Source of the DNA: Hofstenia miamia
Taxonomy: Eukaryota; Xenacoelomorpha; Acoela
Length of the DNA: 64,000 nt
Reading direction: 5' to 3'
Assembly: GCA_004352715.1 (NCBI GenBank)
Contig: SCFE01000115.1
Coordinates: forward strand, 586,557 to 650,556
Shown: in pieces, positions 14,331-24,299 of the stretch
How the letters are laid out: each line of letters begins with the position of its first letter
How positions within the stretch are numbered: the first letter of the stretch is position 1
Program-made: the position numbers and the translations under genes
Notes under the pieces: model-generated
Databases searched by the model: none
Told to the model about the DNA's origin: nothing
What the model saw: the letters and a program-made list of their open reading frames with translations, nothing else

Positions 14331-16578
14331 TTTCTGAAATCTCGCAAGTATATACCAATCATAAAGGCTACTACCAAAGCCCATCCAAGCCCCAGACCAA
14401 ACCCTGAACAAATGAACTACGTCTTTAAAATGTTTTGGACAGCATTATTCTTTAAGAAATAATGATAAAAATTATTTTAAAATTGTAAATATTGCTTAGA
14501 AACTTTGTTCTTTAGGTTGTATGGTCAATGTCACAAAAAATGAATATTTTGATGTTAACTAATATATCAAGAACTTACAATTTGTGTTCAAGATAAAAAT
14601 TTGTATTTTAGCAAACAAATAATTACATGTATTTATTAGTAAATTTCTTTCTGCTTTTAAACAATTTTCATTCGAGACATATGCAAAACTACAGAAGTAG
14701 TTCTTTGAACCAAAGAGGTTTGTAGCATGTACAGCAAAAATTTAGCCTACAGCTTCAGAAATTTTGCAACAACCGTTATGTTGGCAAAGAAAATATTCTC
14801 ATTTCCTGAAGTGTTGAAACATAATGACTATAGACAGGTCACTTTTTCAACTAAACAAGTCAATTAGAATAATCAGTTACATTAATCAGGTCTAAAACAT
14901 TCAAATAGAAGGCATACAATTACATGAAAAGACCTGTTCTCACTTATTTGCAGGAAAAAGTGGACTGGGTTGAGTTTTGACTATTTTTGAATTTTCACTA
15001 GGGCTTGGATTAGGCATAAGCCACCATTATTAATTGAGTCAAATTTTCATGAGCTATAATTCTGTTTTATATAAAGAAATTAGTTAGGCATTGTCTTTTG
15101 GCCAAAAGGAATATAATTTTGATCTAAAATATTGATACGATTTCAACCCTAATTATATCTATTGTGCCTACTAGGGCTCTGGGCATATGATACAAATTTT
15201 GTTGCTAGCCTAATTAAGATAGGAAATCTATTTGGAGAAATTCAAATTATTTCAACAAATGTGGAAGTATTGCGGAAGACCTTAGGCGACTAGTACTGTG
15301 ACAAAGTTGTTTTTTTACCATTTGAAACAAGCAATAAACCAAGGCCCAATTAAAAACTTTTAGTTATACACTGGATCTTGACATTAAGGGTTCAAAACAA
15401 CACAGTGTTTGAGTAATACAAATTTTTACTCAAATTCTTACAACAAAGTTTGCGATGAATTATCAGGGTTGTCGTGATATGGGATGGGACAAAGGAGGCT
15501 GTCCCACTCGTCTCATAGGACAAGTCGTGTAACAAAATTTTGCCGAAATGTTCTTTCTGAATGAATGTTTATACATTGTTGCCTGAAAAAAACATTCAAT
15601 GTTTTAAACACGTTGAAAACAGTGTTTTAAATACCTGCTTTTTCATTGTTTTTTCGACATTTTTTTCAGAATAATTCACCACCTTCAAATGGTCTTATCA
15701 GCCTAAAACAATATATTGAGAAATTCACATATGTATTTCCTATCTCTAAAAATTAAGATAATGTGCTTTAAATTTAATATTGGTCTCTAATAGCGTTGTC
15801 GTGGGACGTGGGATGGAATGGGAATGGGTCAGAATATAACTGTCCCACTTCAAGGCTGAAAATTATGCATCCAAAAGCTGTTTTGCTATTGCTGTGAAGT
15901 AAAGGTATTCAATCTAAAAGAATTTTTCTACGGCTTGGTGATCAGTTATTAATTGGCAAGATATGAAGAGGTTAATCATGATATGTTGTCTCAAAATCTG
16001 GAAGAGTCATCAGCAAGATATTTGAATTATGATGTATGCAAAATACATGGTACACTCTAATACTTGCTTTTTAAAACCGGACTACATCGGGGAGGAATAA
16101 TGTCAGGCTTAGAAAATAGAATATGATGTAACAGATTATTTACATCATTTATGATTTCTATGAATTGCTTAAGTGCTCTATTTTCCTTTTTAAATGGAAG
16201 GTTTTGTTTTGTAACAATGTCAGTTTGTTTTCTATATATGATTTGGATAAAGCTTATGAATCCTTTCACCTCTGCTCACATCCTTGTGCACCTTCTCACG
16301 TAAGATGGAAATGAAGACGGAGAATTGACAATGATAGAGAGATTTGAAGCTTAAATGATGAAATGCTACGATGAAGCGAAGAGAAATTGTGGAAGTTACA
16401 GTTGAAACCAGTAAGGATTTACCAATCAGTAATCAACTCACCAACTGAATTGATTAACTGGCTACAACCGGTTGGTTAATTGTAATTTTTTAAGGAAAAC
16501 CGGTCGACAGTTAGTTCATTTGATGTTCTGATACCTCCTCAATGCGCAATCTAGTGAATTGCATTTCAGGGTGTTCTC
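14331..16578. other. Intergenic with dispersed repeat motifs, no gene
   Basis: No coding region is supported. Two blocks in the same orientation, at about 15463-15530 and 15790-15860, share GTTGTCGTG followed by GGGATGG and later CTGTCCCACT. They resemble ends of hAT-type non-autonomous elements, but both face the same way and I found no inverted partner. Near 16390-16515 a block rich in AACCGGT motifs is another candidate repeat end. Confidence 0.35.
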
Positions 16579-16582
16579 ATAG

Positions 16583-17293
16583 TGTTGCATCATCACCCAA
16601 GCTATGGATGTGCCTAATAACGTATAATTTAATAATTATATAACTAACATGGTCTCGTATTGGTCTCTTATAGTCATCAATTTAGATCTAAAATATGGTT
16701 ACTAGAAAATATAATAATCGATCCTACGGTGGCATCTCGCCTTTCAAGAGTTTGTTACTACATGTCACATGAAACAACCGATAGAGAGCTAAGCAAAGGA
16801 TAAAAAACATTCCACACGTAACCTTAACTTAAGTGCTTGTGATTCTTGAGGCTGGAATCCATTCATGTTTCCCCTAGCATGCAGCCATCGATCGCCACTC
16901 GCAATGCTCACTTAGCTTCTCATTGCGTATTAATTAAGAACACCAATCAAAAAGAGTAAGCCACTAATACGGTAAATTTCATCATCTTTACAGCACTTTG
17001 TTTGTTTGTATATGAAAATTAATAAATATGTTTACCAATTAAGCAAGTACCAATCGCTATCCAATTTCGTATGTCCACGTAATTATTCTTCTGCATGGTC
17101 CAATCGTTAGGCTAAAATCAATGCAGAGCTTTATGTCCACACGCGTTTTGTCAAAAAGGCATTGCGACAGATATTTGCTTTTACAACTTTTTGGCAAACT
17201 TAATATAGCTAATTTCTAATTAAAGGTGAATCGAGTTTTGTGTTTTAATTTTCTTTTATACTAGATTGAGCTTTTCTTTGAGATTATCCTACA
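16583..17293 (-). repeat. 3' LTR of the LTR retrotransposon (shortened)
   Basis: This 711-bp repeat matches 24300-25476 end to end except for a 466-bp segment that is absent here. In plus-strand orientation it starts TGTTGCATC and ends GATTATCCTACA. Because the element lies on the minus strand, this is its 3' LTR. The missing segment would sit after about 16628, at a short ATTTA sequence that also occurs at both edges of the extra segment in the other LTR. Confidence 0.92.
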
Positions 17294-18281
17294 TGCCTCC
17301 CCCAGCTTGCGTTGATTTGAGCGTTGCTCTGTTCCTGTGCACTAGTATGTCTGCCTGTTTGATCAGAGTTTCTGCTTTTGTATCTTCCCATGTGGTTTCC
17401 GCGAATTCTACTTGCTTCATTAGTTTGAGTACCATTTCCTTTTTCATCGCGACTGTGTCTGCATATCTTATCATTGTTGCTGTGAGGAGTGAGTCATTTA
17501 TTGTTCTTATTTGTCTTAGCTCGTTGATCTCTTTGGTAAATATTGGATAGAACTTTCCGTATAATTCCAGTCCTTTCAGGCTTATCATTAGTGTCATCAA
17601 TGCATCAGCACAGCTTGTATGTGCTAGCTCTTCCTTTAAGTTTGTGTTGGGGTTAAAAAATTTAAATATTGACAGAAGGTTTTTTGTGTTTTGCACGTCC
17701 CTGTAGAAGAAGCTTAGGTTGTTTTGGATGTCTTCTTCATTTATTTGGGCGGGATTGTTCTTGTCCATTCTTATCATCATGATTATTTCGATCCTTTTGC
17801 TAATGTCATAAAATCGATATTGTTTATTCCATATGTCTAGCCATACCAGGTCGTTGACTCCTGAAAATAGCATCACTGTTTGTAGAGATCTTTTTTCTAT
17901 TTCATTTCGCATTTCCTCTAGCTGTTTGTATATTGGCTTTCCTTCTATGTATAGATCATATGGCGTTACATTTTCTTTGATGTAGATTCTCTCCTTGTTG
18001 TTTTCCGATAACATGATTTGTTTCATCTTTTTGTATGTGTCCAAGGTTATGGTGTTTTTTGCTTTTTCTTTTGTGTTTACGTAAGTTTTGAATTCATGTA
18101 GGTAGCCTTTTGCGATTTTGCGATCTTTAGGTAGACACCATCTTGGTAGTAACATTGGTATCAAGATTGTTTTTGGTGGCGTACATTTTAACATTTTTGT
18201 CTCGATGTTCCTTTCGATTTTTGGGTAGTTGCCCGTTGTTATGGGTGCTGTTGCTAAGCCGATTGTCGCGGGATAGTTCAT
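17289..18281 (-). CDS. Intact 330-residue retrotransposon protein of unknown function
   Basis: I do not recognise this protein. It opens with MNYPATIGLATAPITTG, is uninterrupted for 330 codons and is rich in Lys, Glu, Ile and Met. The middle contains several predicted amphipathic helices (for example KPIYKQLEEMRNEIEKRS and LTATMIRYADTVAMKKEM). There are only a few cysteines (CTPPKT and RWCLPK near the N terminus, SCADA near residue 230). No signal peptide or transmembrane helix is visible, so the usual identity for a gene in this position, a membrane envelope protein, is not supported. Its ATG overlaps the stop of the upstream frame as ATGA (18278-18281), which suggests coupled translation. 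At the other end it reads through the polypurine tract and its TAG lies 3 bases inside the 3' LTR. Intactness next to decayed gag and pol frames is notable. Confidence 0.7.
   Translation of the reverse strand: MNYPATIGLATAPITTGNYPKIERNIETKMLKCTPPKTILIPMLLPRWCLPKDRKIAKGYLHEFKTYVNTKEKAKNTITLDTYKKMKQIMLSENNKERIYIKENVTPYDLYIEGKPIYKQLEEMRNEIEKRSLQTVMLFSGVNDLVWLDIWNKQYRFYDISKRIEIIMMIRMDKNNPAQINEEDIQNNLSFFYRDVQNTKNLLSIFKFFNPNTNLKEELAHTSCADALMTLMISLKGLELYGKFYPIFTKEINELRQIRTINDSLLTATMIRYADTVAMKKEMVLKLMKQVEFAETTWEDTKAETLIKQADILVHRNRATLKSTQAGGGM
17294..17305 (-). other. Polypurine tract of the LTR retrotransposon
   Basis: On the minus strand the sequence directly before the 3' LTR is CTGGGGGAGGCA, a purine run in the position required for plus-strand DNA priming. 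It lies inside the last reading frame, where it codes for the terminal Ala-Gly-Gly-Gly-Met. Confidence 0.8.
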
Positions 18282-20287
18282 TTTGCTTCTGTTATTTTCT
18301 CCCAGAATCTTTGTGTTAGGCCTCGCCTTCTTAGATTTATTGTTGTGGTTGGGGCGATTTCGATTTTAGATGTTATGCATTCTACATCAATATCCAATTG
18401 GTTATATGGTTTCAGGAGTTCATTAATTTCTGTTCATGTAAAAGCTTCTGTGAACATTATTTTCATTGTGGCGACAGTGTGATTTTCTTTGGTTGGTTGG
18501 AAGTTGTGAGTGGTTATTTCAGTTTTGTGTTCTCTTGTGATTTTTATCTCTATCAGGTACTGCTCATCATCTGTGTCGATCCACTCGATATTACTGGCTG
18601 GGCTTAGGTTTCCCCATTTTTCCATGTTGATTGCATCTATTCTGGCTTGTGTTTTCAGTGATAATGTGATATTTGTTGACGTCAGTAGTTCGTCTTCACG
18701 TATTATTTCTGCCTGCGTTTTTGTTGTCATTTCTAGAAACTCCACAGGTGTGCTTATTCCCGCTTTTGACATTTCTTCTGCTTTCTTAATGATTTTCGTG
18801 AATGAGCATTTCAGTGTTTCACATTTGAACCTTTCGGTTTCTTTTGCTGTGATTTGCTCTATGTTTTTAGTTTGCATTTGATTTAGTATGTTGATTGTAT
18901 TGCACATCTTCCTTTTGATTAGTTTTCTGGTTGTTAGCCACAGCTGTTCTTATGTCTGAAGAAGTTTCATTTTGGAGGTTGCTCCCCATATGTATTTTTT
19001 CGTGGGTTCATCAAACAGAGAGATTTTGTTTGGGCAGATGCCCGTTTTGTTTGCTATTGTGACCATTGCACATGGGGTTTTCTTTTGTGATGATGCGTAG
19101 TATGTTTTTCTCGATGGTTTTCAATGGTTTTTCTGTTTTGTCCAATGATGCGAATTTTTTGGTGAGCCCTTTTAGTAGCCAGTTCTTTATGGTCGTGTTG
19201 ATTGGTGAGAAGGCGATTTTGTAATATTTTGCTTTAGTTAGTTGTATTCTTGTTGACCTCAGTATCAGTAGTTGGAGGTTTATATTTTCCGTGAGGAAGA
19301 TCTAGAGGAGCCATATTGTTGTGCAATGATGTATTTCAGGTGCATTCATCTCTTTGAATAGATATTGTTTGAAGTCTTTCTTTGTATTGAGTTTGTAGGA
19401 TTTGTTTAGTTCAAGGAGGGTGCTTCTATCAATTTGTGAAATTTCCGTGTGGGAGCTTCAATGTTGATGCTTGGCCACTGTTCTTCCATTGTTTTTGTCA
19501 TTTTCATCCCTTTCCATGTATTTTGTATTTCTTTCAAATGTTCTTGACGTTGGTTTAGGCTACATTTTATGTGAAGCTGTGTTATTTTTTTGAGGTTGTT
19601 GGTTGTGGATGTTAACTCTATCATTTTTGCTTGTTGGTAGAGTTCGATTGCTATCCATAGTTCGACCATTAATTGGTAGACTTCTGCCCAGTAATCTAGC
19701 TGGAGATCCAGTTTTATTAGCTCTGAGATTGTTGTTGCATTTGTGTGACGTTCTTTAATAAAGACGTTTTGTACCTGCATACACATAGTGTGTAGGAATG
19801 TTGGTATTGTCTCTTCTGTTGTTAGTGTGACTGTTACGATTTGTGTTCCTGTTTTTTCGGCTACATGTAACATCTCCTGTAGTTGTTTTTCGAATTTGTT
19901 GTTATGTTCCTTATCTTTTGTTATGTAGATTAGCATGAGGTTATCTGTATCTAGATTGATTTGTTCAATCTCAGCTATTTTGTGTTTGTTTTTCATGATG
20001 TTTTGGGCTTCAATCAGTGTAAAGTTTTTGTTGAACACTGTGTGTACTGTGCTTCTGAAATACGGTCTCTCTAGTGTTTCATTCATCTGTTCTGGGTAAC
20101 TGATTATTGTGTTTATCATCAGGCGGTTTTCCTTGTCTAATATGAGCAGTAGGTTCATTTCGTCTGTTTTTGTTTGTCCTCTGATGTGGCTCTGGGTTTC
20201 TGGTGATAACTATTCATATGCATTATATCTCATTTTTGTTTTCACAATGAAATATGGGTGTAATTTCTCACCATCAATTGTTGACAT
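18278..20287 (-). pseudogene. Damaged ~670-codon retrotransposon frame of unknown function
   Basis: Three minus-strand stretches appear to be one former gene. The first starts at an ATG at 20285-20287, is interrupted by TAG at 20210-20212, and continues open as the frame at 19406-20158 (begins MNLLLILDKENRL). A frame change near 19410-19440 leads through a frame with one stop to about 18960 (contains NTTIKNWLLKGLTKKF and ENPMCNGHNSKQNG). The frame at 18434-18907 follows and, after a TGA at 18434-18436, stays open in the same frame to the TGA at 18278-18280. Visible features are helical charged regions, a CETLKCSF cysteine pair and several N-x-T/S sites. I see no transmembrane segment and no known family. 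It occupies the env position of Gypsy elements, but envelope identity is unproven. Confidence 0.55.
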
Positions 20288-20567
20288 CTGTTTGCTTCTT
20301 TCTAGTGAGCATATAGTTCATTCTGACATGGAGTAAGTTCACTCTGAAATAGATTTTGTTCACTCTGAGGGGGCATGTAGCATCTCTTGAGTTACTCTGA
20401 ATGGTCTTCTTGTGCTGGTGCTCAGTTTGTATTCCATGTCTGAACCACTGCTTATGAGCTCCAGTGGTCCCCTTTTTCTTGGTTCCCTTCTAGAGTGTCC
20501 ATTTGCATTTGACCAGCTGTGGCTAGAGTGCTGCTTACAACTTCCTGTGGTGACTCTTTTGTCCACA

Positions 20568-20880
20568 TGCCCTTTAATCAGTGGTGTGGTGTACTTGAAG
20601 GAAAGTTGGGACTTCGTTTCTTACCTTTTGTCAGCATGCCCTTTAATTGGCAGTGCGGACTACTTGGTTCATCAGGCGCTCTGCTGTTCATCACTGTGCC
20701 CTTTAATCAGCAGTAGTGAGTACTTAGCAATGTAGACAGTTTGTTGCTGTTCGTCTCCATGCCCTTTAATCAGTGGTGGCGAGTACTTAGCAATGTAGAT
20801 GGTTTGTCGCTGTTTGTCACCATGCCCTTTAATTGGTGGTGGTGAGTACTTAGCATTTCTTCTTCTTTGCTAATGTTTTC
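20568..20880. repeat. 62-bp minisatellite, about five copies, inside the LTR element
   Basis: The block GCCCTTTAAT(CAG/TGG) recurs at about 20570, 20637, 20696, 20760 and 20823. Each is followed by a (G/A)TGGTG-like stretch, then (A/G)(G/C)TACTT. The third and fourth units are nearly identical over about 60 bases. The array lies between the integrase frame and the first extra gene, and no convincing reading frame crosses it. Confidence 0.85.
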
Positions 20881-20971
20881 CATGTCCCTGGGTTTGGTGA
20901 GTCTTGTTCTTTTCACTCATCTCCTGGGGTTCAATTCGCATTGCATCACTCTTCTCTTCAGTGATCTCTGG

Positions 20972-22030
20972 TTAATTTTGTTGTTTGATATTCCTAAACT
21001 GAGTTATTACATTTAAGTCCCATGTTTCAGGGTTATAATTAATATTTTGTTTTGCTACCCTCTGGGGCATTATTCTTGGTTGTATATTATTGTCATCAAT
21101 GTTGTGTTGGAATTCTTCTTCAAATTCCTCCTCTGGTAGGCTATCTAGTTCATCCATTTGGTATTCATTTTCACCTTCGTTTTTTAGCTGTTTCACATAT
21201 TGGTTGTTCATCTTGTCTGAGTATTCACAAAATTGGATAGATAGTGGTGTTGTCACTTCTCTTCCGTACATTGCTTTGAAGGGGGTTATTTGTGTTGTTG
21301 AATGTGCGGAGATGTTGTAAAAATATTCTGTCATTTCTATTCCGTCCCACCATTTGTTTCCTCCTATTCTTGAGGTTGCTACTCTGATGAGTTTTATTAG
21401 TGTTCTGTTTAATCTTTCTACTGCTCCATTTGCTTGAGGGTGGTATGCCGTGGTACATTTGCTGTCTATCTAGAGCAGTTTAGTGAGTTCTTGGAACAGT
21501 GGGCTTTCAAATTGTGTACCTTTGTCCGTTATAATTTTTTCCATGGGACCAACTTTTAAAATCCATTCTTTTAAAATTATGTTAGCTGTCTCTTCTGCAG
21601 TTGTGTTTTTCATTGGTACTATCCTTGCATATCATGTAAAGTTGTCTATTATTACAAGATATTGGTATCCTTCATCATCCTTTGATAGCATTTCGATATC
21701 TATGTGTACTATCTCGTTTGGTTTTGTTGTGATGATTTTTTGTAATGGTGCCCTCTGTGGTGGGAAATGTTGTTTGTTATTGAGAAGGCAAGTTGTGCAT
21801 TTGTTTATGACGTCTTTGGTTGTTGTTCTTATTGTGGTGGTGATATACTTGGAGTTAAATGTCATTTCCATTTGTGTTATGCCGAGGTGCCCTCATTCGT
21901 GGGTTTTTTGTACCATTTCTCTCTTGTAGTACTCTGGTATTGCTATTCTGTTCATTTTACCAGTTGTGTGTAGAAGCCTGTTTTTGTTTAACTTCCACTT
22001 GTATCTGCAATAAATGTTTTTTGCTGTTTT
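20972..22030 (-). pseudogene. Gypsy-type integrase (frameshifted)
   Basis: Read in pieces on the minus strand, all integrase landmarks are present in order. The zinc-binding H-H-C-C region is at about 21790-21960 (GHLGITQMEM, then CTTCLLNN). The first catalytic Asp is in IVHIDIEMLSKDD (frame 21632-21871). The second is in KIITDKGTQFESP (about 21485-21530). The Glu is in YHPQANGAVERLNRTL (about 21400-21450). The C-terminal part (TTQITPFKAMYGREVT) and an acidic tail are at 20972-21334. At least two stops or frame changes interrupt it. Upstream it abuts the protease with almost no space, which shows that reverse transcriptase and RNase H are missing from this copy. Confidence 0.85.
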
Positions 22031-22111
22031 GGGAAGTTGGAGTTCCTGATTTCTTATTTTTGTGAGTGTTAATGACTATTAGACCCTGTTCAAAGGTATT
22101 GTTGGCGATTC

Positions 22112-22423
22112 TCAGTCTAATTTTTCTAACATACCATTTGTGTTGATGTAATCACCTGAAGCGTTGGTTAGTCTGGTGAGAGGTTTTTTGAGATTTTTCC
22201 TGTAATATCCTAGTTTTGTTGCACACTCGTCAGTTATTATTGATTTGGCTGCACCTGTATCTATTGTTGCCTTTACCATCATGCTGTTCATCACAACTGT
22301 AATTGTGTTTACGTTTTTGATGTTGGTTAGGATTAATAGCAGTGCTATGTTTTCTTGAGGTGGCACTCCTAATAGTTTTCCAATTCTTCTGTATTTTCGT
22401 CTTCTTTGTTTTCTGAGTTCCAA
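22112..22423 (-). pseudogene. Retroviral-type aspartic protease of the LTR element
   Basis: The minus-strand frame shows a single-domain retropepsin: a basic start (RKQRRRKYRRIGKLLG), a hydrophobic strand, then the active-site motif ATIDTGAAKSIITDECATKL (D-T-G-A), followed by a strand/turn region (LTRLTNASGDYINTNGM). Proteases of this kind cut the Gag and Pol polyproteins. The frame is open over the domain, but it is separated from gag by frame changes and from integrase by loss of the RT-RNase H region. Confidence 0.85.
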
Positions 22424-22512
22424 TTGACTGTGTTAGTGTTTATTTTGTTCCATGACGCCTTTTCATTTATTCTTGAGATATTCTCTAGCATGACATGGAT
22501 GTCCACTGCTTT

Positions 22513-23634
22513 TCATATCATTTTCTCGATGTTGTCATTGACATCACATTTAATTTCAAATTGTTGTTTGACTTTCTCTGAAAGACCTTTAGTAATGTGG
22601 GAGAAGAGGTCATATTTCGAGAAGTGTCCTCCCCTAGAGCTAAGTATGAGGAGTCTTTGTACTTGTGACATATAGTTGCATATGTCATCGTATTTTTTCA
22701 TTTTGGTTGAATTTAGGATCAGTCTATATTGGTTTTGGAAGCTTTCATTGTGGTAGTATTCGAGAAAATCGCCAGTAAGGGCTTTGTAGTTCGTTTTGGT
22801 TTCAGTATCTAATTAGGTAGTGTTGGTAGGCTGCTCCTGACAAGTATAGTGGCAGTTGGGCAGCTGTGGCAGTTTGATTTACTTTGTGCTCCTTCATGGT
22901 TAGTTCAAATAGTTGTAGCCATTCTTCAAGCATGGGGGAGTATGCATTGATTTTACCTGTGAAGGTTTTTAGTTGTGCTTTACAGGGAGTTGTTTCTTTG
23001 ATATCAACCTCCGGGAGTATCAAGTTTTCAAATTTTGGTTTTGTTGGCTTCTCTAGTTTCATGTTGTTTGTCACTTGTTTGGTGACTTCTTGCATTAGTT
23101 CTTGAATTATTTTCTCCTTTTCATCTTCTTCTTCAGGATTTAGTTTGTCGAGTTCATTTGTTGTGCCTTTTTTGGCTTGAGTGTTTCTTCAAGGTGCCAT
23201 CAGGTCATTTTCAGGTTCTTCCTCAATGATTATTTTGTGTGTTTGTATTGGGTTCTTTGCCATTTCTTTTTCATCATTATCTTTGAAGAGTTTGGTTAGT
23301 CTCATTTTGTCTTTTAAATGATCCAATTCAAGTTGTTGCATTTCATTCTCTTTCCTTAGTTGAGTTCTGAGTACAATTTTTCCCATCTTGCATTTTGTTC
23401 CTTTATCTGGAGATTTGCATCAAAAAATCTCTGAGTTAGGTTATCAACCTGTATCTGGAACAGGCTTTGCTGTTTGTCAAGGCGTTTGAGCTCTAGTATT
23501 GTTTGTCTCCTTTCATTTTCGATTTCTTCAAAGCAATCTTTTAGGGGTTGAATTTCCTCTCTTAGGGCTATTTCCATGTTTTTGTTTTGACGGAGTGTGT
23601 TCAATATTTCAAGGGAGTTGGGTAGTTGTTCCAT
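22513..23634 (-). pseudogene. Gag-like region of the LTR element (frameshifted)
   Basis: Several minus-strand frames make up a former gag. At 23356-23634 there is a coiled-coil region (heptad-like LKRLDKQQSLFQIQVDNLTQ). At 23189-23386 comes a charged helical region (LELDHLKDKMRLTKLF). At 22802-23095 there is a capsid-like region with the usual retrotransposon-gag pattern (LKTFTGKINAYSPMLEEWLQ, then AAQLPLYLSGAAYQHYL). At 22513-22701 its continuation reads KYDLFSHITKGLSEKVKQQF. I saw no CCHC zinc knuckle. Frame changes separate the parts, so this copy makes no full Gag. Confidence 0.7.
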
Positions 23635-24281
23635 TGGAATTGTTGTATTTCCATATCTGTGGTGGGAGTAATTGGGGTTGATTGTGTTTGTGGCTTAACA
23701 GCCTCTGGGGTTGCAGTTGATTCTGCCGAGGTGTCTCACATTGCAGGAATCTGTTTCTGCTTTCTTTTGTTTCCTTTTGTCATCAGTTTGAGTTGAGTGG
23801 TGTGATCGAGGTAGTGCAGGGGTTGTTTTATAGATTGTTGCTTCTATATGAGTGTGACCAAAGTTTTCTGGTGTTGAAGAGAGAAAAAAAATTTTTGTAG
23901 GCTAGTAGCTTTGTCCTTTTCAGTTGTTGCAGGTTAGTGAACTGTTTATCAGATCATAACAGAACTTTAGTGGTGGAGGAGCCGGGTAAGTAAGTAAAAG
24001 ATATGAAACAATGATTTGGTAAATTCCATTGTAACAGATTAGAAGAAGTAAAAACAGCTAAACACAGTTGGAACTAATTAGTAACAATTAAGAATAACCA
24101 GAACCGTATCCAGTGGTGGGAGAGTGAAGAGGGTGGATTTCGCGGTAACTATTGCCACTCCAAGCATTGCTGAGCTAATTTCCAAAGCAGTGGTGGAAGG
24201 AGTCAACTTGAAACATTATTGAACTAGAACAATGTGAGTAAGTAGAAGAAATCCATCTTGACCACAGTACTCGAGGTTTGC

Positions 24282-24299
24282 GTCCTGTCACAGTCGCCA
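24282..24299 (-). other. Primer-binding site of the LTR element
   Basis: Directly after the 5' LTR the minus strand reads TGGCGACTGTGACAGGAC. It begins with the TGG that pairs with a tRNA CCA end. From memory the sequence resembles arginine-tRNA primer sites of some LTR elements; that assignment is an inference. Confidence 0.75.

Noticed and set aside
17266-18881. Plus-strand frames at 17266-17550, 18398-18607 and 18510-18881 that look like membrane proteins
   Set aside because: They are shadows of the long minus-strand frames; the hydrophobicity comes from reverse-complementing Lys/Asn/Glu codons.
20156-20160. ATGA at the ATG of the frame 19406-20158 as a second stop-start coupling
   Set aside because: The frame is open further upstream to an ATG at 20285-20287 apart from one TAG, so the ATG at 20158 is probably internal and the overlap coincidental.
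20109-22065. Several plus-strand frames of 60-150 codons with hydrophobic translations
   Set aside because: They are antisense to the integrase, protease and extra genes of the minus-strand LTR element; their composition is the mirror of Lys/Glu/Ile-rich coding sequence.
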